A stretch of 64,000 bases of DNA from Opisthorchis felineus. Taxonomy: Eukaryota; Platyhelminthes; Trematoda; Opisthorchiida; Opisthorchiidae. The position numbers and the translations under genes were made by a program. The notes beneath the pieces were generated by a model. The model was given only the letters and a program-made list of their open reading frames with translations. It did no database searches and was not told where the DNA came from. The stretch lies in the NCBI GenBank assembly GCA_004794785.1, contig SJOL01001826.1, forward strand, positions 60,088 to 124,087. The letters are read 5' to 3'. Numbering within the stretch: position 1 is the first letter of the stretch; every line of letters begins with the position of its first letter. Positions 53,101 to 63,800 of the stretch are shown piece after piece.

Positions 53101-56100
53101 TGTAACTCTAATGTGGTTTTAGTATGTAGTTCATCTGAGGCACCGCTTTATGGTTCGGGTACGAGACCATATGTTGACTCACTACCTTTCTTCCAAGTTG
53201 TATGGGACACTAAGCCCCCACCTCCAGTTTGTTATCTTCTAGGGGAACCACACCGTCCTGGTTCTGAGAAAATTATCGCTGGACTAATAGGTACTATACC
53301 GAACTGTAAAAAGGGCCCGGAAGCGATAGACAACTTTGACACCACAATTCTCTAACAGGACTACCTTTTTAACAAAACAGAAAATGCAAACACTGTTTGT
53401 AGTTGCAATGTACCTCTCTTTAGTTGTGGCGAGTCCACATGTTCGGAGTCTGGGTTTAGCTCTCCTGGTTACCGTTGATGTGCGTTTCTGATAATGGTTG
53501 TTCGGCTAGCTGACTGAATGTTTTGTAAAAATCAACGGTCTCTTAGCTGTGTAATACAGATGGTTGTGAGACGCCCCTTAAAGCGTCAACGGAACATTAC
53601 TAGGTCCGGTTTTTATAGTCAGCACTGGAAACACTCGTTCACTCGATTAAATCCCACCTGTTAGGCTGGCTGTCCAGCTGAATGATCCGGATCCGTGACC
53701 AACTAGGCTACAAGAAATAAGATGTCCTTGCTTCTCAAGAGCTGAATGGAACTCGTTCAGCTCTTCCAAAACGGCATCAAACAATTCGAAGCTGTTAAAA
53801 TTCTCGGTGAAACAGTTAAAACATATCTGAAGAATGCTGAATTCGCAGAGGTTCTACCATTCTACTTCACGAAGTTCCATTTGCAGATAACTTGTACTTC
53901 AAATTGAACAGATAAACTAAGAAGTAGTTATTCTGCTCCGGAGCGCCCCAAGCCTCATGATATCAAGCAAATTTAATCTCTTCAACAGAAATTTATTGCA
54001 AGCAACTAATGCTCGCTTATGCTCCAGGTTTAACTAGTATCCCCACTTTATTACCTGTTACTAATCGGATTCTTTCTTTAATACACATGTGACTCAGGCA
54101 TTTTGATCATCCACGCGTGACAAATGTCAAATTATCGATCTGGCACGTTGATTTCATCCAATTAAGAGACTTAACTGTACATATCATCGGTATGGGTGAC
54201 CACGGGGTAAAAACCACCGCTCGCAGTTTTGAGCTACGTTCGGTTATACGGACAATTACCGATTTGCTCGTCGTAGGCGTTCGTTGATGAGTGTGGAGAT
54301 GATTGACTAAAAAGACAAAAATATCAAAAATGCCGAATATCAAGTTACAACAAACTGAATCTAGGATCATAGAAACAACTGCTCAGTAATTACTTCACTT
54401 ATTGATGTTTTGCGAAAAATTTTTGTATTTAGGTCCATTGTGTCGCAACACGTTGGATGTCATTGTGATGGAACTATATTTCAAGTGGAATCAAGTAAAA
54501 ACAGATTAATACGAAATACAAAATGCAGATTTACTGCAGAATTATTTAGTTGGCCTAAGAACCAGCCTTTTGACCGACACAAAGCCTCGAGGTCTCGTTG
54601 TTCGAACGGACCATTATGATCATGTCTCACTGGTGCTACGTTCTATTTACTAAACCTAATTTGACTGTGAAGTTTTGAAGCGAAGGCGCAGTCTGTGACA
54701 ATGTATAGGCAAGGCTGAGTGCAGCAACTTCAAATGGAAGTCCTGTTCAGCAGGCTGTACTGTGCACGCTCTCAAAGACAAGCTCAAAGTCATAAATCTG
54801 TATTCCGCTAAAACAATATTATCACGTTAAGTGCCTATGTTCATGTGATATGGACAGTTGCTCCGCATCAATTTGATCCCCCACTTCCCAAAAAATAATG
54901 ATTTCTTAGCCCTTATTGAGCTACCGGAACTTTGTGCGATAACAGATTAGGCCACCTGTATACCTTTTATCTACCTGTTAAGCACTGTTGTCTGAATGTC
55001 AACGATGAGTGTTTTTGTCTAGAAGCATGATTAATTTTCTCCATCCTCTCACGGTCAGCCAAAATTTCTCGAATTTTCAATGTGTAATTTGACAATAATG
55101 TAGTATGAGAGTTTGTTAAGTGAGCACTCTCCAAGGGGCCAAATTCGTCCGTGCTCCAAATACTGAGAGTAGCCATGTGCCGTAGAGGGAGAAGAACTTG
55201 TCTTCAAGCTCAAGGAGCCTTCCGGGAATACATCGTGACGATGGGATCAGTCAGGCGCGAATATCAGTGTAAAACCGTGGTCAACGAATGCCGCATTATC
55301 TTCATTTGGATAACAATTGCCACTGCAGGCATATGCATAATCAATATGTCCCCATCACAAAGCATCCACTCTTGGCCAGATATAGCGGGAGCATAGAAGC
55401 GTAGTTTTACTGACGGTCTTTCCTGGATGAAAGTAGATTTAATAGATGTTCACACTGTTAGTGCAGGTTTGGTGAATAACCAGAAGGACTTAAAGGTAAA
55501 TAACCACGAACTATTTTTTTATGCACCTTTATATCTGTCCCCGTTTACCTTAGATCAGCACTCCGTATTTCGCAAACTTACGTGATATGCGCCACAGAAA
55601 TCATTACGACGGTCGACCAAATTGGACTACAGAAACGTAAGCGCGCCGAATACTTCCGCCGAGTGCAACAATAGATCCAGGGCTAAAGTCGACAGTCAGT
55701 TCGTAGTAATTGTCCGAGTTTGACCATCTATCATTCTGCGTGATGGAGATTAGGGTACTTTAACAGGGATCTGTTGAGTTTCTAAGGTCACTTCAACTAA
55801 ACGGTAATCATAGAGGCCTGCAAATAGTCCACCATTATGCCACTATTGCCCTCAAAAGACTATGGGCCTAGAAGCTGTGTCAAGTTATTTAACTTATCCA
55901 GCTTAGCACCATGAAGCTTTATGAAACCGCCCTATGCGGAGATTTTAATCAAGGCTCTTCCTTTAATACAGCGTCTCCTTCACCATTTTCGGTTTTATCT
56001 TTCCTGAAGCGCACCTCTCTTGATCAGCCTGGCGTGTTTGTTAAGTCAACCACTGTAAACAGCGCAGCATCAGAGAAAGGAGAAATCAAGTTTGGTGATC

Positions 56101-57722
56101 AGATACTCGCAATAAACGGTCAAGATTTGACCCAGAAAACCTATTCAGAGTAAGTTGATACCCCTGACATAACATGTCCCAGTATTTTCTCTGTTCTCTG
56201 ATTGTTCATATCTATGCGCTGTTTGCGTTATTTCTGTGCACATGTTCTGTTATGGTATAGACATTTGTGCACGCTAAAAGAACATACAGTCACGATTATC
56301 AACTTTCGATCGATAGGGACCTTAGTTTTCATCAACCTGCCTACTAGACTGTAATCATTGGCTCCAACATAGATCCCTCAAAGTAGTACACGTGGCCGAC
56401 ATGCGCGAAACTAGGCCATGCTGAACGCCCTCACTTAGCACAAGCTCTGATGGCGTGCAGTGCTGCATATGACGAGTATGTGAACTTCAGGTTAACCTAA
56501 TCAACGGTACCATTTTGAGGTGTGTGTGCTGAATATTAGTGAGTTTATCGAAAAGGTAGCTGTTACACTGCTAAAAATATTTCTCTTAACACTCAGTAGA
56601 CGGCATTATTGCCCCTTGAAAGTCGTTACCACACGCTTCGTCCCAGCAATGAACCCTCCATGCCATGTACACATTTAACGATAGATAGGAACGTACCTGT
56701 ATTCATTTACAGTGCAGATGTTGTCGGTCATACAAAAAATAGCTTATTAGGCTTTGTTCTGCAAATGAACCTTATTAGTTGTCTGCTATGGAGCTTCCGA
56801 CTGACCAGCTTCGTTCTTATCACTCGTTTCACGAGTAGTAAGCCTCGCAATCAGTTTATGATACTAGCCAAGCTATGCGAATTGTCTTGTCCCGTGTCTA
56901 ATAAATTGTAGTTTTGTAGGGCGCATATACGTAGCGTAACAAAGACATGGTTAAAAACCCTGTAAGTTGAACGGAACTACATTCTGAATGATTCCCGATC
57001 TGGGTTTTCCTCGGTTGACACTACCTCTCCGGTAGGGTTCGGCACAATGGTCTAACGTGATTTATCTGGGGAATGAAAGCGTAGCTACACGAAACAGGTT
57101 CAGGTAAAGGGAGGAGGAACCATGCCATTCTGGACCACTGTTCGGTTGATCAATTTTTTTCTGGTGTCTTTCTTGTTCTGGGATTCAATAATTCTAGAAA
57201 GAAAAGTCTTTGATATCTGAAAAATCAGGTTTCAATAACGAACTGCCGAGGACAATTGTAGGTTGCCTCATTCTAAAGTCTCGTTTCTCTCCGGAAAAAT
57301 GACGGAAAGTGAGACTAATGTCTTAACGAGGTGGAGCCTCTACGAAGCAGTGTAAATTTTTCAGTGGATTCGTGCTGTGTCAGTAGATCCGAAGTTTCAG
57401 AGAAACAATGATGTAGTTTTCCGGAGCATTATTGAAACTATCTAGTGAGCGATATGAGCCTTTTATGCACTCTAGGTGGTGTCAGCGCTGTTAGCTTTGT
57501 AATCGCTCTATTCAAAATGATATGGCATATTCGCGCAGTGTTACGCGTGCTTTCAAAAGAAGCTTATTGCAGTATACATTGCTCAGCAATGTATCCAAGA
57601 AAATGTCTGAACAAGTTTATAGTACCACTGAAAGATTGTTTGTCTTGCTGCTACGCTTATCTACGCAACCAACCGGCGGCAGTAGACTGGTCCGTGTCAA
57701 TGTGCTTTCTGCGGTGAACTGA
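32090..57722 (+). CDS. RADIL-like DIL and PDZ scaffold protein, 3' part of gene
   Basis: Overall span of one multi-exon gene; exons are listed separately. Domain order in the window is DIL domain (32356-42014), polar linker (43576-50010) and C-terminal PDZ (50011-57722). The DIL domain shares the dilute-type signature seen in class V myosins, afadin and RADIL, especially the FDWLQGWLKDNGLEL stretch. RADIL-type proteins are cytoplasmic effectors of Rap GTPases that act in cell adhesion; that role is family knowledge, not visible here. Ending just after the PDZ favours RADIL over afadin/Canoe, which has a long tail. The N-terminal Ras-association and FHA-like regions were not found and should lie upstream. 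Two junctions (32185 to 32356 and 43746 to 45935) do not keep phase, so exons are missing. Confidence 0.65.
32356..32631 (+). CDS. DIL-PDZ gene exon, start of DIL region
   Basis: Acceptor TTGCAG|GCG and donor GAA|gtaagc, 276 bases, phase 0 at both ends. The peptide begins AANDLIYPHLWLGLFCYDLA, a helical hydrophobic stretch like the first helices of DIL domains. It continues with a polar loop (RGRPDSRSETNESNTP) and ends LADDSLMVVVKTVFE. Its join to the next exon at 32778 across a 146-base intron keeps frame. Confidence 0.7.
32778..33285 (+). CDS. DIL-PDZ gene exon, DIL core with Ser-rich insert
   Basis: Acceptor TTTTCCAG|GAA and donor ACAA|gtaagt, 508 bases, phase 0 in and one base left over. 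It encodes ELAPLTTPFFQDTAFC, a helix (HPELRVRLNKLASCLVNTLN), then about 75 residues rich in Ser, Asp and Arg (from HPASTGSSP through RSHSRSRN to DTDSESGDQGG). It ends with the helix VEAIIWRQLLASLSHNALYE, which resembles the 'QLF.....LFN.LL' helix of DIL domains. The low-complexity insert divides the DIL fold. Confidence 0.75.
35030..35260 (-). repeat. Fragment of a dispersed trematode-type repeat
   Basis: On the minus strand about 35050-35130 translates to PSCFFRVAWQLGTKRVLQLN. From memory, nearly this string (PSCFLRVAWQLGTERVLQ) recurs in many predicted proteins of opisthorchiid and related flukes, where it comes from an unmasked repeat. The remainder of the repeat is not delimited. The identification rests on recall. 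Confidence 0.45.
35665..36068. repeat. Hammerhead-bearing repeat, locus 7, two opposed arms
   Basis: The left arm on the minus strand (about 35670-35810) starts CTCATCATAAGACTGCTGAA. Its complement has CTGATGGGACTCAAGACTGT and a linker (CTCGAGTAGGACGTGAAGTC) matching the plus linker of other copies. The right arm on the plus strand (about 35910-36060) has CTGATGA (35978-35984), hairpin GCC/GGC (35986-35988 with 35996-35998), then AAAAC in place of GAAAC, and CTTCAGCAGCCCCACGATTC. The arms flank about 100 bp of central sequence, so the whole is a 400-bp imperfect palindrome. The G12-to-A change in the right arm and loss of GGTC in both arms predict no cleavage. Confidence 0.7.
39430..39591 (+). 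CDS. DIL-PDZ gene exon, DIL signature
   Basis: Acceptor CTTTTCACAG|CA and donor CTCCAC|gtgaga. Two bases complete the codon left from 33285, giving T then SIKIDEHTGRLLLSG and the diagnostic FDWLQGWLKDNGLELHRRP, followed by SMIMEFAKLMSTHHEDLLH. The sequence matches the 'L..W......L' helix and following helix of DIL domains of RADIL, afadin and myosin V. This is the strongest evidence for the domain. The exon end has about 2 bases of uncertainty in my count. Confidence 0.8.
39592..41863 (+). other. Intron of the DIL-PDZ gene, 2.3 kb
   Basis: Contains a tRNA-type SINE fragment on the minus strand near 40.65 kb. Open frames at 39842-40172 show no recognised domain. Confidence 0.55.
40600..40720 (-). 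repeat. tRNA-derived SINE-like fragment
   Basis: On the minus strand GAGTTCGAATCTC (complement of 40646-40658) matches the pol III B box GGTTCGANTCC. It is preceded by CTAACCAGAAAGTCGC, like the anticodon-to-T-arm part of a tRNA. No convincing A box or tRNA acceptor stem is seen, so it is not a functional tRNA gene. Limits are approximate. Confidence 0.4.
41864..42014 (+). CDS. DIL-PDZ gene exon, end of DIL domain
   Basis: Acceptor CTTCTCTTTTCAG|ATG and donor GACC|gtgagt, 151 bases, phase 0 in and one base left over. It encodes MTWTNMRSTFPSVPPALIKF and MLDEYMVDDEHITNP. This corresponds to the last DIL helices, where a Pro-containing turn (SVPPALIKFMLDEY) is followed by an acidic stretch, as in 'L...QI...L..Y' of the family. 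Confidence 0.75.
42015..43575 (+). other. Intron of the DIL-PDZ gene, 1.6 kb
   Basis: Open frame 42187-42399 is not bounded by usable splice sites in phase. Nothing recognised. Confidence 0.5.
43576..43746 (+). CDS. DIL-PDZ gene exon after the DIL domain
   Basis: Acceptor CTACAG|CA and donor GAAG|gtagtt, 171 bases. Two bases complete the codon from 42014 (Pro), keeping frame. The peptide runs PPDVIGQILQGWRSKESAQY, then a polar segment and EELLKRLDQRLEG. One base is left over, which does not fit the next recognised exon at 45935, so at least one exon is missing between them. Confidence 0.7.
43747..45934 (+). other. Intron(s) of the DIL-PDZ gene, at least one exon unlocated
   Basis: The phase conflict between flanking exons predicts an unrecognised small exon or an alternative splice site here. 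I could not find it. Confidence 0.45.
45935..46249 (+). CDS. DIL-PDZ gene exon, basic disordered linker
   Basis: Acceptor TTCCCCACTACAG|GCG and donor CAGACG|gtaagc, 315 bases, phase 0 at both ends. It encodes about 105 residues rich in Arg, Ser, Thr and Pro (ESRQRRLIVKRNQSQHATSS, SSTTTEDEVHHRKTP, RGRGVNQT) with no fold expected. A second acceptor 9 bases downstream (CCAG at 45940-45943) would also keep frame. Confidence 0.65.
46250..49309 (+). other. Intron of the DIL-PDZ gene, 3.1 kb
   Basis: Phase at its borders (0 and 0) is consistent with a direct join. It holds a SINE-like fragment near 48.5 kb. Open frames at 47695-48003 and 48049-48348 show no recognised features. Confidence 0.55.
48470..48615 (+). 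repeat. Possible tRNA-derived SINE fragment
   Basis: GGCTAAGCAGC (48483-48493) resembles a pol III A box, and GAGTTTGAACCTC (48513-48525) a B box, about 30 bases apart as in tRNA genes. No cloverleaf can be drawn. Weak support. Confidence 0.3.
49310..50083 (+). CDS. DIL-PDZ gene exon, long linker and start of PDZ
   Basis: Acceptor TTACTTGCAG|CGC and donor GAG|gtaggt, 774 bases (258 codons), phase 0 at both ends; it is the largest exon. It starts RTSLDAVLQDISPDAQEDAI with a helical segment (HLNQLLTSLSKSDMKKLMQT). A Ser/Asn-rich linker follows, then the first PDZ strand and carboxylate-binding loop VVNVTLTRTADTGFGLVLVD at the 3' end (about 50020-50080). GFGL is the PDZ loop that binds a partner's C-terminus, and GFGL.L.DG is typical of the RADIL PDZ. 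Confidence 0.85.
50084..56009 (+). other. Intron splitting the PDZ domain, 5.9 kb
   Basis: Lies directly after the first PDZ strand and loop. Contains a LINE remnant at 50.77-51.54 kb. No other feature recognised between 51.9 and 56.0 kb. Confidence 0.65.
50770..51540 (+). mobile_element. LINE reverse-transcriptase remnant
   Basis: A non-LTR retrotransposon piece with frameshifts. QRCPPPPFLI (about 51048-51080) matches 'GVRQGCPLSPFLF'. The next frame gives FDIAIGELMRQILEGLRHLR and SLSYADHNIRIFEKQ (51075-51205), matching 'FN..VDEIMR..LEGL' and the catalytic YADD box, here mutated to YADH. A third frame (about 51353-51500) gives CGICVDPDGSVADELNAEIS followed by KAVFAFADLRYAW, matching 'YLGS.....GSV.DE.NARISKA..AFA.LR.LW'. 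It sits inside the PDZ intron in the same orientation as the gene. The broken catalytic box and frameshifts make it inactive. Confidence 0.85.
56010..56149 (+). CDS. DIL-PDZ gene exon, middle of PDZ
   Basis: Acceptor TTTATCTTTCCTGAAG|CGC and donor TCAGA|gtaagt, 140 bases, phase 0 in and two bases left over. It encodes RTSLDQPGVFVKSTTVNSAA and SEKGEIKFGDQILAINGQDL: PDZ strand beta-3 (GVFVKS), the SAA.. turn, and the G.I..GD.IL.ING motif that marks PDZ domains. Coding sequence upstream of 56010 in the same frame is excluded because the phase-0 junction and pyrimidine tract fit at this acceptor. Confidence 0.85.
56150..57622 (+). other. Intron of the DIL-PDZ gene, 1.5 kb
   Basis: Nothing recognised within it. 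Borders are in phase with both exons. Confidence 0.55.
57623..57722 (+). CDS. DIL-PDZ gene last exon, end of PDZ and stop codon
   Basis: Acceptor AGTTTATAG|T. The first base completes the codon left at 56149 (GA+T, Asp) and keeps frame. The peptide TTERLFVLLLRLSTQPTGGS then RLVRVNVLSAVN supplies the PDZ alpha-B helix and last strand (SRLVRVNVLS), and a TGA at 57720-57722 ends the protein. The pyrimidine tract is weak, so the acceptor is less certain than the others, but phase and PDZ content agree. Confidence 0.65.
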
Positions 57723-57863
57723 AAAATATTCTCGCAAGTTGATTTCCAACCAACAATCTGTTTTACTTTAGCAAAAATGTTACAACGATTATTACTTGCA
57801 TATATTACTTGCACAGTGGCGCCAGACTCGCATTCTCTCATAATTACTCCATCTGCACATACT

Positions 57864-57869
57864 ATTAAA
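57864..57869 (+). terminator. Possible polyadenylation signal
   Basis: ATTAAA about 140 bases after the stop codon of the DIL-PDZ gene. It is the nearest common variant signal; no AATAAA is seen closer. Confidence 0.3.
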
Positions 57870-57899
57870 TCTGTCCGCTAGGTATGACGAAACGAATAA

Positions 57900-60800
57900 G
57901 CATTTTCAGCCCTGAGAGTTCTGAGTGGTTGGTCGACGAACCTCTTGTCTGCCAGTACATATTTAAAGCCGGTGACTGAAATCGTAATGTGAGTTGTGTG
58001 TAGTGATATATGAAATCCAGTGACACGATTAATAATGCAAGAGGTGCGGTTATCACAAACCTATCATCAGGTATCCAGCACCAGATCATCTGTAACGAAA
58101 GTGAGCCCAATTTTGGTGACGATATAATGACGGAAAGGGTAGGAGTGCACTCTGTTGATCGGCGAATAACGAAAGACTATGGCGCCGCTATAACGATTGA
58201 CAGCTGGGCGCCTGTGTACCGTATTACTATGCACCCCAAAAGTAAGTTGATCAACACGCCTAAGGTGGATAACCACACCGAAAAAAGTGAGTGCTCAGTA
58301 AGGTGTAAGGACCAGTTAAAAAATGACCCCTCTGAACCAAAAAGTGTCGGTTTCATGATCAACGAGATTATGCTTCACTGCACTGACTTTTTGTTCCTTT
58401 TTGCAGTTTTTTAAACTAGATTATTTTATTTCAACTTTGTATTCACATCCATTTTAATGACTTTGGAAACTCACTTTTCGACTCAACTGCTTTCCTGGTT
58501 CGACTGCACTGTTGCCAAAGGCTCTCTTGGTGTACCAGAGACTACCAGAAAAGCTGCTACTGTTGCTACCCATAGTTTCCACCACTCAATCAAGCTACCA
58601 CCTAATACGCCGTCTCAAGAAGATTAGAGAAGGTCAGCGAAGTCCCTGACCGTAATCAGAATCGCAGCGCGCATGTTACACCTCGTGCATTGTATAGATA
58701 ATGCAATTACTTCAATAACATGTGGGATTTTTTGGCTCTAGTTCCACATTCTATAAGTCTAAGCAGTCCTTGTATTCTTTCTCACGAGTCTCCACTTCCG
58801 TTTTGTTCAACCAGAGCACTGAAGCTATTGAAGGACTGCAAAATGCAAGCTACCTTTACCATCAGACGTTGCAACCTGGATGACCCGAGTTTGTTGTTGG
58901 TGCCGAAAATCAATCCGTTGCCAACTGGGCGACACTGAGTGAACTTTGACATCCCGTTGTGTAATCTTCCGATCCCTTGGTGTCTCTGTGAAACCAGACA
59001 ACTAGCCTTCGGCTGTGAATTTTAAGTGATCCCAATTGGCCGGTTGTTTCCAGACTTCTCACAAGTCCTATCGGATGCAAGAACTATTTTTGTTGCTCAC
59101 TAGCCATCGTTCTTGTTTGCGCAATCTTCTTTCTTTGCACATATCTTATCCTGAGTCGACACAGATGATATATTACATATATGCAATCTGCTGGAACAGT
59201 TGTAGCGGCTTTGTCTACAAATTTGGCCTTTCAACTCGATCACTCTTCCATCAGATTTTTTCAGAATCGTTCTATCTCTTTTTATGTGCGGTTAATATAA
59301 AACAATTAAAGTGAGGCAGTTTTAGCGAAAATTCCGTCTTTTCTTTTTTGATGCATGTCAGACACCCCGCATTAGGCTTTCAGCATCCTATACTGAATTG
59401 TTGGAGTTGGCTAACAGGAATTACTGTCATTGAGATGTCTCTTGATAAGAAGCATGGCATTGATCCCATAAGCCAATTCTCTTTATTGAAGAATACGGGG
59501 AACTTCCAGGAAATAAACAGCACAGCATCGTACTACCTAAAGCCCATAGTTGTTGGTTCTCGTGAGCAACGTAATCAGGAAAACTCCATCGTGCCTGAAC
59601 GACTGTAGGACAATGCGAGATGCATAATAGATTACGATATGTTAACTCGTTACAATGTGTTTATTGCAAAACGGCTGAACTGCAGAACATTGTATTCAAC
59701 GATGGAGGGAATTTTTTTCCGGCCAAACAATTTGCACTCCTGCACTTGGCATCGTTATTTTGGCTGCAGGCGCACAGTTCAGCAGCCACTTTGGTAGCCA
59801 CTATATGAAGTATTTTATCATTTTGTTTGTGAGGTGTACTCTATGGTTTAGTCATCCTGAGGGATGGACTGTTGTAAAGTCCAGCTAATAGCGATTGGAG
59901 GTTCTGTGAAACCCCTCTGGCACATATTGCTATCTGATATAATACAAATCGTGTCGTAAGCTTATCCGCTGATTGACGAACCCAGTGACAAATATGCTCT
60001 AAATGTATCTACTACTTATAGAAGATTGCTAAAAAGTCTGACAGCTCAGTACCAGTCCTGCTCAAATTGAGGCCCATCAAGTAGATAGTCTCCGAGTTTT
60101 CCTAGTCGAGCCCCAAATTCCACGTAAGTGGAGTTATACACTCAGTTGAAAATTAATCCGGTGTCAGCGGAAACACAAATCAACATAATTTGATTGCCTC
60201 GGTAAATTCGCTATCCTCACCCAGAAAGGAGCAATTGGATGCTCGGATCATGGATATATTTTAAGAGCCATGGGTGATTAGTTCGTGGTCCCCTGGGGAA
60301 GTGTTACCATTGTGCGAATTATGAAAGGCAACTTTAAGAGTACAGAGTTGATGAAACGATGAAGAGTTTAACTACTCCCTAATTGGAGAATTTCAAAGCA
60401 ATGTTGGACTGATTTCTGATTGTTTGATTTAGCAACTGAGTATACATACCTTCGTGGCAATTGAAGGACCCGTAACTCGGTTAATCACGTAAAATTACAT
60501 AGAATTGACACAGTGCCTAGCTTCAAACAGGCCAGCTAATTCGAAGAAATCATACCTTATACGAAATTTTTTTTCGCATGGTAGAAAATGCTCTTTATTT
60601 TATTGGAACTTCGTGAAATGTGCTGTTTGATGCCGTTACTTTTTGAGATTGTCTGTAGTCAATGCAACTTGAAAGGATTTTTATGGCACTCACCTTCGAT
60701 GTAGACCAAATGTGGTATTCCCATTCCTCAGCTGCCATTGGACTGAGAATGTATGCAGGCAACACGTCATAAAATCTTGAGGTATAATCAGCACTGATGC

Positions 60801-63800
60801 TAGCTTTGAAGGACTTTTTTGCAGCTGTAAGCAGTTTATAATATTAGCCAAAACCCCGGTAAACTTTCAACTGTTTTCTTGACCGCATCTTGAAAATCCA
60901 TGGAAACAAGTGCCTTTGGATTTTTTCGCTCACGTTCCTGATCGCTGTCGATATCTTTTGAAAACGTACATAGGTGTTTAATGTTAGCCAATTTGATACA
61001 GATCTGAGATCTGTCTTCGGAGGAATGTTGAGTACTTTGGAGATCTGGGGCTTCTGGTGACATAATGGGGTTCACTCTACAGCTTATGAATATCAGTTTT
61101 TCTGCTTCTCAAGTAATTCAACAATTACAGAGGTAATCCTACCATCCATACTTTAACTGCCAACATGAACAGCTTGGTGATATATTTTAATGGAAGCCTA
61201 AGAAGCTGGGAAACGGGAGAAACCTCCTGTCTAGCCCCTCGTAACTCGGTATTCAGTCAGCCATTTCCAACGGAGATGCTACTTTGGCAACGCAAGCATT
61301 TGCCACCGGACTTGATAGTATCTACAGAATGCATGTTCTTGAGTTGTCGCCAAGTGTAGAGACAATTCAGTCGGCGACGTGGGGCACTATTGCAACGTCA
61401 GCGTTTATGTAACAAACTTTGGGGAGTTCGAATAGAGTAGATAACTAGTGTGGTTGAACAGCACATACATAATGTAGTGTGTAAATTTGAAGCTGTAGAA
61501 TCCGTCCAAGCACACACTGCTAATCAAATGCTTATTTGATAGGGTCACCTACTGATACCAAATTACGTCCAGTTAGTTCCATGAGTGTAGACTACACTGA
61601 GCAAACCAAACCAGACCAAACACCAACTTCTCCCTGCCATAGCCCCATACCAAATCAGATTCGAGATTCCTTACGTTGCAGACGCTTATTAAGAGACGTA
61701 ATATCAAGCTTCGTTCCAAATAATACAATTGGTAGCTGAACTCTTTTCAGGCTCTTTTAGGAGCAATGGTACACCAGGTCCGTTTGGCTAATCAGCCACG
61801 CTGCTGTCTGAAGGTTGACAGTCGTTTCTACTACATACGCATCCGTCCCCGTTGACTGCTTCTTTTGCTGCATTAATATTTGTATCGCCTGTGTTCAGGA
61901 GTACCACGGGAACTGAAGCAGCGTCGCCACATCCGAGCTTTCTTCCTTAAAACAGCTGGGTAACAAACGAGAAGTACAGTTAAACTCTTTTGACTTCTGT
62001 AACGCGCTATTCTCTGATACCCCATATATTGTTGACTTTTTGGCAGGTTAGCAGAATGGATACTGTTCTTTGATACACGCAAATGTAGCATGAGCTTGTG
62101 GACCTGAATTTTTCTTAGCACAGAACTCGTTAGGGATGCATGTGTCCTACAAAAACAAGTTAGGAAGCAACAGGTACAAAACTGAGAACAGTCCATGTGC
62201 CTCCTACCACCCTAATTTGAGCAACGCACCTCCTGGATGGATCCAAAATCACTTGGTAAAAACAACCATCAAATTGGCCACCTTTGCTCCATACAACAGA
62301 TACACTTTAAATAATGTTCAGATATTCGCTTAAAAATGGAACAACTTTTTCCGTTACTAAATTTTGGTCGTGGACCAAAATTTCAGTGGTTCGAAGACAA
62401 TGTATTTTATAATATATGTTAGAGGAGTTTGAATTCCTCTATCGAGTAGTTCGTAAAATGAGCTACTTCCAACTTCGTACCAAAATGTGTTAGCGCGAGA
62501 ATTGGCCACAGTTAGTTGTGTGGAGGTGGAAACTTTCCCTTTGTTCATCTATCAAGGAAACGGCTTTAACTGAATAGAGGAGGCTCCTGAAAAATGTCGC
62601 TACTTATCCATTTTTATCAGGCAGCAGTGGATAGCCAGGTGAATTTCGGGGAGACCTCACTCTAGGTTACAAAACAAATGTTACATTTGATCAGTTTTTA
62701 AGGGCACAATACATGGTCATCAACATCGTTGACAGGGATGTAACAGTAATACATACTAACATGACAAACTGTAGTCCATTTTTACTGGTTCGTGCCTATT
62801 AGAAGCCTGGTCAGAATTCTGAAGCGAGTGGGAGCAAAATACTTTTACGAAGCAAGTTAAATACCATATGAAAGAAAATGTATCGTACAATTTTTTTAAA
62901 AATACGTTAATTTCAGTTTTCTAATTTTCCATACAGCACGTAAATCTGGAAACACCCAGTGCATCTCCAATGTAGAGATTTGAAATGTGCATATCCTCAC
63001 ATATCATCAAGGAATTTTCAACATGAAATTAATTACTCAGTGTGTGAGTCAAACTGTTTCCTTTATAGATACTAGTCCAAATCGGTAGAATGCGCTGCAA
63101 TTAGGTTTTCCGATTTTAAGATCCCTTGTTCTCATTCATTACCGGTTCGGAATTTAGTGATCTGTTTGGGAGGGAAGACATATAACAGGGCACGTGTCCT
63201 CATTTTTTTAAAATTCACCATTCAAGGTGCAACACGGTGCCAAATCACACGACATGTTATAAAAAGCTATCGCCCCAATATCTAGTAATCATCTCAGGCT
63301 CAATAATTCGTCTAAAAACGCACTTGTTGTTTCCCATATAAGCCTTATAATTTATCGGACAGTTATTAGTATTTTCCAGCTATAAGGAAGAATGTAATTT
63401 GATCCAGAGAAGTGCTTCAGGGCTTAGGAAGAACGCATATGTAAATTTAAAAACAACGCTGCAGCAAACATTATCCCCCGGAGGGAATAACTTTGCCGTT
63501 CCAAAATACAGGTACTGAGAAGGAGGACTTAGTAAGCAAGAAAACCTCACGCATGACTGTCATTCAAGTTGTTGATCATGTAGTTTAGAAATGTGCTAAC
63601 AGAGATTCAGGAAACTAGCAGTGCAAAGCAGAAGCACGCGAACTGCTCTCAGAAACAAAGTCAACGAAACAAACCACCGCAACTCTTCTGGAGTCGGTTA
63701 TGGGTTGTCACTATTGCACAGACAACAAGGACCACAGAAATTGAAAGGGAACACACGGAGCTTCCTGTTTATTGGTTGTGTAGGTGGGTAGCTTAAGCGT

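Noticed and set aside
61536..61739. Possible last exon after an acceptor-like GATAG, ending at a stop
   Set aside because: The PDZ is completed and stopped at 57722 with phase-consistent exons. This frame would need an additional exon and adds no recognisable domain.
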